Shown in pieces: positions 37,570-48,200 of a stretch of DNA of 64,000 nucleotides. A program made the translations under genes and the position numbers. This stretch comes from Zerene cesonia. Lineage: Eukaryota > Arthropoda > Insecta > Lepidoptera > Pieridae. Positions within the stretch are counted from its first letter, which is position 1; each line of letters starts with the position of its first letter. The notes under the pieces were generated by a model, which saw only the letters and a program-made list of their open reading frames with translations, was not told the origin of the DNA and made no database searches. Location: contig NC_052104.1 of assembly GCF_012273895.1 (NCBI RefSeq), positions 8,184,001 through 8,248,000 of the forward strand, written 5' to 3'.

Positions 37570-37734
37570 ATGCGTCTGCTTCACATATTGTTCGCCGTGT
37601 TGACGGTATTGCTGGCGCTGTCGGTAGTCGAAGGCCGGCCGCCGAATCGAGGATTCCGACTGCAGAAACGTTCGTGGTGCCTCCTGAAGCTGTGCGGCAT
37701 ACCGCCGGCTCCTCACCCGCAGAAAGTGCGATGA
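37570..37734 (+). CDS. Small secreted peptide precursor, family not recognised
   Basis: A 54-residue product from the first ATG after a strong core promoter, 95 bases into the predicted transcript. Residues 1-22 form a typical signal peptide (MRLLH then a Leu/Val/Ala core, ending VVEG). Residues 23-32 are a short Arg/Pro spacer, then KR at 33-34 is a convertase site. The predicted mature peptide (35-54) starts SWCLLKLCGIPPAP, with two cysteines spaced C-x4-C able to form a six-residue ring, and ends QKVR. Codons are visibly richer in G and C than the surroundings, unlike chance frames here. No amidation Gly-Lys/Arg is present. The ring size recalls CNMamide and urotensin-type peptides, but the residues do not match, so I do not claim homology. 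An immune or signalling role is a guess. Confidence 0.65.
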   Translation: MRLLHILFAVLTVLLALSVVEGRPPNRGFRLQKRSWCLLKLCGIPPAPHPQKVR

Positions 37735-38056
37735 CACGCCTCGGAGCCACTGACTCGACTGATTTTATTAATTTCATCAAGAAATTGATGCTTTCCACTG
37801 TTTATTCGAGTATTTACTCGACCACTTGGCCTATATTAGGTCGCCGCCTGACAGAAGTAAAATCTGTACTTAAACGTAATCAAAGTATTTGTTTTAGAAA
37901 GTTTAGTATTTTGGAAATAGTTCCTTATATTGTTTTAGTTTTAGGGTTATTTAGAGGTGAATACTTATGTAATAGTATTGTTAGATGTACGTAATATGTA
38001 GATAATTTTATTTATTGTTATGATATACGTTACGGTTGGTTTTAACATGACCTGAG

Positions 38057-38062
38057 ATTAAA
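38057..38062 (+). terminator. Candidate polyadenylation signal of the peptide gene
   Basis: ATTAAA about 320 bases after the stop, followed by a T-rich stretch with TGTGTTTTTATTTTT. No AATAAA was found between stop and this site. Confidence 0.35.
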
Positions 38063-38884
38063 CATCGCTTTTAAAACTTTTGTGTTTTTATTTTTCAATT
38101 ACATGTGATTTAATAGAAAGGATCTTTGCATCCTTGCAGCTTTATTCGTCTTGTTTGTAATTAACAGCAAATTGAGAACTACACAAATCTACTTCTCCAT
38201 ATTAAATAGTTTAGAAATGATAATTGAGTCACATTGAGAAGCTTAAAAATGTTATCAACTTTGTGAATCCCCACAAAGTCATTTTTAATGAAATACAAAA
38301 CAATCTTTATTATTGTACTCGAAAATATATATCTAAAAATGCAAGAAGTTAAATCCTTATCACACAAATCGAATAGCAAGCTACATCTACGCTTTACGTA
38401 GCCTAACTCTACCTACGTAACTATAGGCTATTACATGACTTATTAATATGTTTAATTGCTGTTTTGTTGATATAAAATAAACAATATGTGACGTCATAAA
38501 TTTCTAAAGAAAGTAGTGTGACCCTATAGATGTAATACAATCTGCGTGTATTGAGAATCCATATTATATATAAGAATAAATCCATATTATAAAATAAAAT
38601 AATTAGGATTTCTGGCTCTTCTATGACGAGCGAACGTAGGCGCGGGCGGGAAACTAGTGTGAAATGAATTATTATTTCTAGGGACGAGTTTTTATAAGAA
38701 ATTAAAATACGGAAGATTTGAGCAAATTTTAAAATGTACAAATTTTGGACATTGTTTGTAAAATAATTAAAATATAAATGATTTTAAAGAGAAAGATCGA
38801 TGACCCTAAGAAAAGTGCTTATTGTAATTTTCACAAGAAACGTATAGAATAGAGTTGTTTTTTAGAATATTTTTCATACCAATA

Positions 38885-39035
38885 TTATAGAGTTGAGGAA
38901 TTTGTTCGTTTGGACGCGCTATCTCAGGAGATAATGGACCGATTTCAAAAGTTCTTTCATCGTTAGATACGTAGGTGATCCCTGAGAGCTATAGGCTATA
39001 GTTACCACGGAAGAAGACGAGGTGGGCCACTAGTT
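38885..39035 (+). mobile_element. Degenerate lepidopteran retroposon
   Basis: 'GCGCTATCTCAGGAGATAAT', 'GGACCGATTTCAAAAGTTCT', TTCATCGTTAGATACGTAGG and the GGTGGGCCACTAGTT end follow the block order of the 24830 copy. Confidence 0.6.
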
Positions 39036-39129
39036 AAATATACATTCGATGATGAGCCTTAATATTATATAACGTAAATAACTTTTTGGGAATTTATGAT
39101 GACTGCTCTATCCATTCTACAAATTTTTA

Positions 39130-39345
39130 TTAATATACATATAATGTGAAAGTTTGTAAGTATGGATGTTTGTAACTATTTCACGCGAAAACAGCGCTTA
39201 TGTATAAGATTTGGTATAGAGATACATTATAGTCTGGATTAGCACATGGGCTGCTTTTTACCCTGGTACCTCGCGACTCGCGAATGACGCCGTGGGTTAA
39301 AACTTGCATTCTATATAGCTACTTAGTATTTTTATATATACCAAT
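39130..39345 (+). mobile_element. Degenerate lepidopteran retroposon
   Basis: Starts 'ATACATATAATGTGAAAGTT', then GTATGGATGTTTGTAAC, 'TTTCACGCGAAAACAGCG', and a middle ending GCGAATGACGCCGTGGGTT. Typical block order, 3' end blurred. Confidence 0.5.
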
Positions 39346-40420
39346 GGTGGATTTTATAATTTGAGCTTCAAATTAATTTAAATATGAACCGTTTCATGAA
39401 ATAAAATAATATTCAGTGTAAATGTTTTATCACACACCTTATACTTAGAATTTTCCAGAACTTCGCTATCTTCAACTGATACACATTGTTAATTATAAGT
39501 TTTAATAATGAATTAATATTATTTATTTTCATACGTTCCTTTTAGGGATGTAACCAACCGAAATATTTCTCAATTAATGAAACGAAAAATTTCTCTTCTT
39601 TACTATCTATAATGAAACTGTAAAAGAGTTAGTATCTGTACAATGAATAAAAACAAAAAAAACTACTTAACGGATTTTGATTACTTTTTATAGAGCTATT
39701 ATTTCACTCTAATATATATAGGATAACATTTATTTTCAACCGAGTTCAAAAAAGGAGATTTTTTGTTAGACCGATTTTTTATGAACCTTTTTTATTTTAA
39801 TGCTGGTGCCTGTTACTAAAGAATGCGGTAAGACAAATTTTGTTAAATAAGAAGCGTAACTTGTCGATGAAGAATATCGAATCATCTGGACATCCTCTCT
39901 GGAATTAATCTCAATATCTCACAGACAACACACAGCATTGATTATTACCCATGTCATGAGTCACTGGAGTTATATTCACAAATCGATATGAGAAAATCAT
40001 TAATATACAAAAATGTCTCCCTTATTTAGTATAAGTATTTATGAATAGTCACATTCTTTGCCATTGTCAAAATAATGCTTCTGTAGAATTGATAAAAAGC
40101 TATCACTTCTAAGTTTACCCAGTTTCTAGCTAGTTCCAGTGAAATATTTGTATATGTTTTTCGTATTGTCTAGTTGTAGCGTCTAGGTTTTGATAAGAAG
40201 AAAAATCTAGTAGGTTCTTAAATGTGTTGTTGTCGTATTGCCCCGTGGAATATTTCAATGAATCTGAATCATTCTATAGCGAGCCCTAATACGTGCCTAC
40301 GAAACGCCGCAGCGCGAGCGCTCAATGTACCAAATTGTCGAAACTGCCTAGAAGATTCCCGCCAATTGTGCTTTCGTTGACAGCGACTCCATTTGTCGTT
40401 CATTGAAATTACAACAAAAC

Positions 40421-40582
40421 ATGTCAGAGCGCATTTCAGATGTACTCAATAAATTTGTTCCACATTCGAGTATTGATAAGTTGAAAGGGCAGAAATGTCT
40501 AGAAGCTTTGTTCATACTGACTCCGGAAATATTTATTGGCTTGTCGAGCGCCGTCGGTTCGTCCTTGCATCGGACTTTCTAG
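40421..40582 (+). other. Unrecognised 53-residue open frame
   Basis: ATG 40421 opens MSERISDVLNKFVPHSS and runs to TAG 40580-40582, with mixed composition unlike the Ile/Tyr/Lys-rich chance frames nearby. It has no signal peptide and no known motif. It could be a small gene, a decayed exon or chance. Confidence 0.2.
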
Positions 40583-42240
40583 CAGTGCCGAGTTGGGATC
40601 ATATCCGACGACGTAAAACGCCTGTGATAAATTATCTCTTAAAAACATTGATTGTTTTCAAACATATTTTATCGCTTTACACTAAAAATATACGATACGA
40701 TTAATCTTATTATTGCTGTTTGGCAATACATCATTGAAATAACCATTACGCTATTGGTATATAAGAAAAGCTTAATTACATTGGTTTAATCTAAATTGTG
40801 TCTCAAACAAAGGTATTTTATATCAAAGTACATAAATAGTGAATTAAAGGAACTGCTGGTTTATGTTTAATGTTTGTTTTCGTTTATTTTAAACCAATTT
40901 CTTATATTCAAATAGCGCATTACGACATCCTTCTGGTCCATTCATAGCCACTCCACATGCTAAATGATAACTATCGTATCCTGTAGTGTACAATCGCAGT
41001 GACCGAACAACGTGTCTTCCTTTAATTTGATAATTACGACGTCAAATAACATTGGTTATTCACCTATCGACATGTAACTTTAACGGAAGTTAAAATATAT
41101 GCAGATGTATTGGCATAAAATGCATTTACTACATTTATAAACTGTATTAAGAGGAAATGATTGCTTCTGAAGTATCGTTCTAGCTTGAAATAGAATCTTA
41201 CAATTATTGAACGGCCGGTACTATTTTTTCTATTCTAATACAATTAAAGTTCTCAATCTCCCTTAGAAACAATAGCGATATATTACAGACAACCATATTC
41301 AATGAGTAAGTGGAAACTTTTATTTATTACTAATAGCATAATAGTACAATGCGTTTGACCATCATATTTTTCAAATTCCTGACTTTCTACGCATTTCCGA
41401 AGCAATAACAAAGCGCGTATGCACATTTAACCTTGCCACGTCACAACCCACCCACGTCGTAAATAATCTTAATGGCGAAAACATTTGCCCTACCAGTCAA
41501 TAATAACAAAGAGATGTGTTTCAACTGTTATCTCCGCCGATACACGGTCACACCATCCGAGCGTATGTGTGCGCGTGGAAACTCTAACTACGTCACATTA
41601 ATACAACTATTTTGTGACCGACGTTTGATAAGGAAGTTGTTTCCCGCGAAAATAAAGGAAAATGGCCGAAATACGCTGGGGTTATTTTAATCTTTTCGTT
41701 CCATTTTACGGTTATCAAATAATTAAGTAAAAAAGTATCCGAATTAATACGGATCGCAACGTATTCATATTTTTGTTTAATTTTCGCGGTTACGACCATA
41801 ATAGTTTATGCAATTTACTCGTATTATGTATTTAATGGTTAAGAGAATATGCGATATTGATGATTCCGAGGAATTTAAGTGGGAATTAGTACGTAACAAT
41901 GATGCAGTATTACTTTACCTTACATCACATTGTACTCACTACATAATAATAGTAACGCCACGTGACAGACACACCTCCCTCATACTCGTTATCGTACTGA
42001 TAGCATCACCACAATTGAATAATACTCGGTTGGTTTAAAGATTAAAATTAATGTGACGGTCTTAATTAACGATAAGTCTAATTATGTACACGATAATTGG
42101 GATCTCGTTTTAATTATATAAAACGGATATTTTGTTTTTAGAAACCTGCATATATTTATGAAGCAACATTTTTTAAGACTGAAGCTATATTACATTTTAC
42201 GAGCTTATTAAGGTTTCATCTCCGACGGGTATAGGGGAGG

Positions 42241-42300
42241 CTATTGCCTTGAACGGATTAGTTAATGTCGCGAGTCCTACTCGCACTTGGCTGATTTTAT
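42241..42300 (+). repeat. Fragment of a dispersed repeat
   Basis: GCGAGTCCTACTCGCACTTG with TGGCTGATTTTATTTG matches the fragment at 8421-8460. Confidence 0.4.
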
Positions 42301-43169
42301 TTGCAAGTTATATACCGATTATTTTGCAATAAGCAGAGTTGGAAACACCGTCCATATTATATGGGGTTTTTTAAGACTGAAGCTTAGTTCAACCTAAATA
42401 TCCACAAGACTTGAAACACAAGCCACATAGCTGTTTGGTATTATTACACGAAAGTACATATAGACATTTTTAGCTCTTCTTTAAAAAAGGGAAACCCTTA
42501 TTCTGAAGTCTGCATAGGGTAATTTTTTATTGTATTATTCTATTACAAGCCAAATGTTGTAATAACAATTCTTTAAAAATTTTAACACACTTTACTTGTA
42601 TATTTTAATGTCGTCATTTCCTGTACTTATAAGTTTCCCTACCTACATTCTGGTCTTGACCATACACACTCAGCAAGCAATACAAAATTTTTATTCGTGT
42701 TATTTGTTGAAAATACATTATAAATAATATATATAACTAATAGCTAGTATGTAGCTTATGTTTTATATTTATTTAACAATTTAATGTACCACACAAAATT
42801 AAAAAATATAGTGATTTATACATAATATAAGGCGACCTTAACGCTTATCAGAGATCTCATCCAGGCCCCCAAAGGTAGCATAAAGACAAGTGTAAAATAA
42901 ATTTTGAACGGATGGCTATGAAAACTGCAGAAATAGCGAATACATAAAATACATACATGAATATTTAGATATATTATAATACATAAAATTTATTTGAAGG
43001 AAATGATAATCAAAAAAGTCTTTACGTAAAAGAGTTTTAAAGGATTTTATACGGGCACCGCTCTTAAATATTCTTATTTGCAATACTGATAACAATTGTG
43101 TATAGCTAGCTGAGTATATTTTTATATCCCCACTGGGTATATAGATAAATTAATATATACACAGATAGG

Positions 43170-43335
43170 TATAACCTGACGCGATTTCTCCCGAACGATT
43201 ACGAAATAAACCGAGTTCATTTGTATGAGTATCGGTTGGTATACCAATGATGATCATGTATATTGCCAAAATTGACGTCAGAGAAGAATATTTATTACCA
43301 GCGCCTGTGACTTCGTTCACGTTGCGTAGATTCAA
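43170..43335 (-). mobile_element. Degenerate retroposon, minus orientation
   Basis: Reverse complement begins near GTGAACGAAGTCACAGGCGC and the other end carries 'CTCCCGAACGATTACGAAAT'; layout is that of the common degenerate lepidopteran element. Confidence 0.35.
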
Positions 43336-43734
43336 AAATTAAATTCTTAATAATTATATATATTACTTTAATAAAAAAATTTAAACCACGGTCAGTAACC
43401 AAATTTGAATGGGATAGTCTTTTCTCGGAAAACCCACGGGAATTGTAGCTATGCTGTCATAGCTACACAGTTAAAATAGTATAGAACAGAATTATGTTAT
43501 CTGTGATAATTATACTCTTCTACATTGACAATCGAAGCCACCGGCGGAAAGTTGATAGAAAAAATTATGTAGCTACTTGGTTTTTGAAAGTTTAATAAAA
43601 TGTGATCGCTTTAGTAAGTTCATTATGTCTTTTTTATTTATTTGTTTATTTTTTTATTCTGTTACCCATTGCGTCGCCACTCGAAACCTTAACTCATAAA
43701 GGGGACACTGAAAAACAGCGCTGCCAATGTTCTC

Positions 43735-43943
43735 AGCATTGCAGCATAGGCTGAGTTGTCTCCTTTTTGTTGGGGTCATTATGACACACTCCTCATTTCT
43801 GATGTTGGTATTTTTCGTTTGTTTAATTCTATATTTACGTTGTGTAATTGTATCTATTTCTTATTTGTATAATTTCTATCATTGGTGTGTTGTGCTGTCC
43901 CTGACAAATAAATGTTTCTTTCTTTCTTTCTTTCTTTCTTTCT
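43735..43943 (+). mobile_element. LINE 3' tail with (TTTC)n microsatellite
   Basis: Ends 'GTGTGTTGTGCTGTCCCTGA' then CAAATAAATGTTTC and a seven-unit TTTC array (43915-43943). An AATAAATG string directly before a CTTT array is a common 3' end of moth and butterfly LINEs. Confidence 0.6.
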
Positions 43944-44839
43944 AAATCACAGTGGAAAGTCGAGTAAATCTATTCAAGACATGCAGTCTTATATTAGAAA
44001 TTATAATGTAATGAAATAGCATTTATTAGTAATGTTAAATCATAAATGCAAGGGCATATGCACTGAGCGAGTGCGCTTGAACTTCTTATCAATAACGAAT
44101 ATTGATAATATGTTTATAAACAATTATATTATACCGATTATCTAAGAATGGATGTTAGGATATATCGAGGGAATGATAAGTGTTGTAGAAATGATTCTAA
44201 TTTATAATGCTCCCGCACCGATGGTTCCTTATAAATCCTGCTTTTTATAATAATATTAAATGCATTTCAGTTTGATACCTTCACGGGTTACTCAGAAAAA
44301 GGGTTTGACTGTCTGACAGACAGACAAATGTGTTAATATAAGCATGGCCTAATGTTTATTCAGTCTATACTATAATGGACTGTTTCATCCTTAAAATAAA
44401 AAATTAAACAAGGTATTGTTATTTGTAATATCCAAGAAAATCTATGCTTAAAAAATCAATTTAAAGAAATGAATGCTTACGCAAATTATCTAATTTTTTT
44501 AAACTACGTTGAAACTTTATTGCGAGGGCCTTTTTAAAATTAGGAAGTAAAAAAGAATGATTAGTTAAGTTGTAATATAGTTTAATTATATTTCAAATTG
44601 CATACTTGTACTAAAGTAGAAAATAAAATATTGTCATAGTCCAGTTCATCTAAAATGGTCGAAACCAAAATAAGTTGCATTTTTTCAATACAACCTTCTT
44701 CTACTTCTTAATAATTTATTTTTATTCCGCACATATTTTATTAAAACACTATAATGCAAAATAAAAATACATTTCAAGCGATTTTCAAAAAGCCTTAATG
44801 GGATGAAATATAATTGATATAATTTATTATTATTAATAA

Positions 44840-45045
44840 AAATAAGTCGGGTTTTCCTTCCTGACGCTATAACTCCAGAACGCACGAACCGATTTCCATG
44901 GTTTTGCATTCGTTGGAAAGGTCTCGAGCTCCGTGAGGTTTATAGCAAAGAACATTCGGGAAAAATTTCAACAGAAAAGTGTGAAAATCATTTTTCACAT
45001 ACAGCCATCTGGTGGCGAAACGGAGTTCGCCGGGTTTGCTAGTTA
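44840..45045 (+). mobile_element. Lepidopteran non-autonomous element, well preserved
   Basis: 'GTCGGGTTTTCCTTCCTGAC', 'CTATAACTCCAGAACGCACG', AACCGATTTCCATGGTTTTG, 'GAAAGGTCTCGAGCTCCGTG', AAATCATTTTTCACAT, CCATCTGGTGGCGAAACGGA, then 'GTTCGCCGGGTTTGCTAGTT'. This block order is typical of an abundant lepidopteran family (Helitron-like or SINE-like, not settled). Confidence 0.7.
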
Positions 45046-45283
45046 TTATTAAATTATTTGGATGTATTTTTAATTTATAATTGGACGGGTTACAACACAA
45101 TACTTTGCGAGACACACATACAAATTATGTAATAACTATGTCATTAAATAATAGAATCAAAGTTTGACTCAGAGTGCATTAACCCATTCACATGTTCGCG
45201 ACGGAGCCTATGACCTCTCGCTTGCACTCATAGGAGTAACGACATTTTTGATTGTATTATTTAATGAATTGGATTATACACAA

Positions 45284-48200
45284 TCAGCTCTGCTTTGAAA
45301 TAATCAGCAATTGATCGTACTTTTTCATTTGTTTCGACGCAATTTCTACATCAACGTCAGTGAGGAAATAAGCTTCGAAGTTAGGAAGTGGGCGAAGCAT
45401 GGCGTAGAGGCGCTCCGCGTATTTTCTAGAGAAATATTAAAACGTTACGAGAGTGATAAATTTCCAGGGCCAGGGCCAGCTCGCACCGGGAATGCACCAC
45501 ACCCCCACAGAAGACCGGCGTAAAGTAGTACTGCGTTTCGTTCGGTGAGTGGGGGAGCTGGATGTCCATGTCCTTATCCTGACTCTTCCTAGTCCTTTCC
45601 TTTATTATTCTCATTAATCGTTTCTTGATCACTTTCCAATCGGCCATCCATTTATAGAGGCGTAGAGTCTGTAATCGACCTTAAGCTTCTCCAAATGTTC
45701 ATGGGCGGTGTTAGCGCTTACCATCTGGTGACCTACCAGCTCTATTACCGACGAAAGATTATATAAAAAAAAAAGTTATGAGAAGGTAAAATATGAGAGA
45801 TTTTTTTATCGAATTTTTGATTCGGTTCTAAGTAATTGATTTTATTTATTAGACCAAAAGTCCAAAAAATAAACGTAACACACAATGGACATTTACAACG
45901 AGCGTAATCAAAAGCAGATATATTCAATCTGCCAGCTCAAAGCTTTTTTTTAACATGGTGTATTAATATAAATAAATAAATAAATATTATTTAACCCATT
46001 GGTTGATAACATATTCCAGTATAAGCTTGTGGCTTGTTACGAACTCTATTCTCCACAAAGGGCATAAATATTACCAAGAAGGTCGCAAAACCCCACCGTG
46101 TATCCGCACTCTTGTCGAACAGCATCTCCGCCATAGCGCGCAGCACGTGCCGGCGCGCCGCCGCTGCGGTGGGCGGCCGCGCGCGCAGCAGCTGCCGCCC
46201 GCCCTCCGCCAGCGCCGCGCACACCACCAGCAGGCGGGACGACGCCGTGCGGACTAGCGCGCTCTTGTGCCTGACGTAGAATAGTACATATACTATGTTA
46301 AATCCCTACTTAATATTATAAATGCGAAACTAAGCCTTGCGCCTATCGCTTCATTACACTTGAACTGATTTGGATAGATGGACAGATATAGCTTAAGACC
46401 CGAGTATGAACATAAGATACTTTTTATATCGGAAATTCCACGGAAACTTTGCGGGCGAAGCCGCAGGTGGAAAACTAGTTTAAAACAAATCAACGGATTT
46501 TCACATGACAATTTTGATACCAATAGCGGCCGCAAGTCATAACAACGTACCCCGTTCCATAAACGCATATAGCCGTCACAGAATGCGTTATGTCCACGCT
46601 ACATACAATGTCATCTAGTGCCACATTCGCTGCCCGTCTCACCGGCCGGCAATAGCTTCCCGTCTTCACCAAAAGTATAGCCATCGCTTCATAGAAATCC
46701 TGAAAACAACTCTAGTGACGTATGAGTGACAACTATGAGTGTTGGAATCGAGCGCGCGCCGGGGAAGCTACCCCAAACCCACAGAAGACAGACGTGGAAT
46801 AGTATGATTATTAAACTATACTTATTGCTATTAGAAGAAGACCTAAATGATCTTCGATGAATCAAATACAAGTTTGATAAGTCGATTTACTCGATTACCG
46901 ATTAGTCAAATTGCTTTATCTTAAAAAGACATTTCCTTGCCAGAAGTGGACTTCCGCTTAGCAAATAAAACTATACACGTAATATGGACTACCGATTAGG
47001 TAATTTTTTTTATTTTCAAATGCGGGTTGCCTCGCAAGGAGGGCAGTATGTTTAATCAAACATCAAACTGAGCGTTCATTTTATACATTAAAACGGAAAC
47101 TTATAGTCAGGACAGGCTTTTTATAGGTATCAGTGCTGTATTACTTATTATTATATATATGATGTGTTTGATTCTATGTGGAACTATGTCGAAGAAATCA
47201 CGAAAATCACGAAATAACTAAAGCGCTTACCGGTTTCTTAGTGTAGTTTGTATTCTTCAAGATTTCCGCGAGTGTCTGACAGGCCGCCCGTGACACTTGC
47301 GTGCGAGGCGACTCTACGTGTACTGTAACCTTATATTGATAAAAGGGTTTTAGTTCAACCGGCTTCCAAAAAAGAAGTAGGTCCGTCTGTTTGTATGTTT
47401 TTTTGTATGTATTATTTAAAATTGTTATGGACAAAATGTTTACTCGATGTCAAAGCTACAAATGGGCACTCAAAATAATTATACATGACAAGAATTAATA
47501 TTTAATTATTATGAGCACTATCCACTCATCTATTTGAAATCAGTTTGACTGGCAGCAGATGGCTGTGAATGCTAAACTTTTTTATTTTAAATTTCTTTTT
47601 TAAAACACTGGTTAAAATCTCAATCACCTGTCGAAGCAGATCAGCAATTCGGGTTTCCGAGATAACGGACCAAAATTTGTCCAACACTTTTGGCAAGTCT
47701 TCTAACGTTTCTAAAGCTTGGCACCTGAAATGCTTAATTCATTAGCAATTAACGCGGCGATATATGTGAAGCTTCCTATTATAATACCACAAAACGAAAT
47801 ATAACGAAAAAGGAATATATAACCGGGAATTTAGTAAACACTGCCGCTATCGATTTATTTGTTTTTAGAGTGTATCTTTGTAGATCGCATTATCGGAATG
47901 TAAGATTTGGTTCATATTTTCATGTTCTGTGTGTGATTTTCGAAACAACTATTCTGTATTTAGAAATTAGAAAAGGGAGACACGTCTCCCCGTGACCACG
48001 CTCGCTGTAAAGTGTTCGAAACGTCGGGTTAATAATATAATGAATAAATCGCGTTTAAAATCCATTGAAAAGTTTTTAATTTCTAAATGTATAATACTCG
48101 CGTGAAACCAAACACAAGAAAATACAACTATTCTGTACTTACAACTACTGAAACAATTTCAACGAACAGCAACACGCAAAACCTTTAAAATATTACCAAG

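Larger units (their letters stand above)
38100..45280. other. Gene-poor interval between peptide gene and TOG gene
   Basis: Retroposon remnants (38885-39035, 39130-39345, 43170-43335, 43735-43943, 44840-45045) and AT-rich DNA. One short frame at 40421-40582 is noted separately. No other supported gene. Confidence 0.5.

Noticed and set aside
37674..37994. 106-residue plus frame overlapping the peptide gene
   Set aside because: It starts inside the peptide coding sequence in another frame, has no signal peptide, and its downstream part looks like AT-rich untranslated sequence.
45991..46096. TOG gene ending by read-through of exon 8 (…WGFATFLVIF…)
   Set aside because: A donor at ACACG|GTGGGG joins in frame to the exon at 45425, which continues the expected TOG helices to a stop at 45284; the read-through tail looks intronic.
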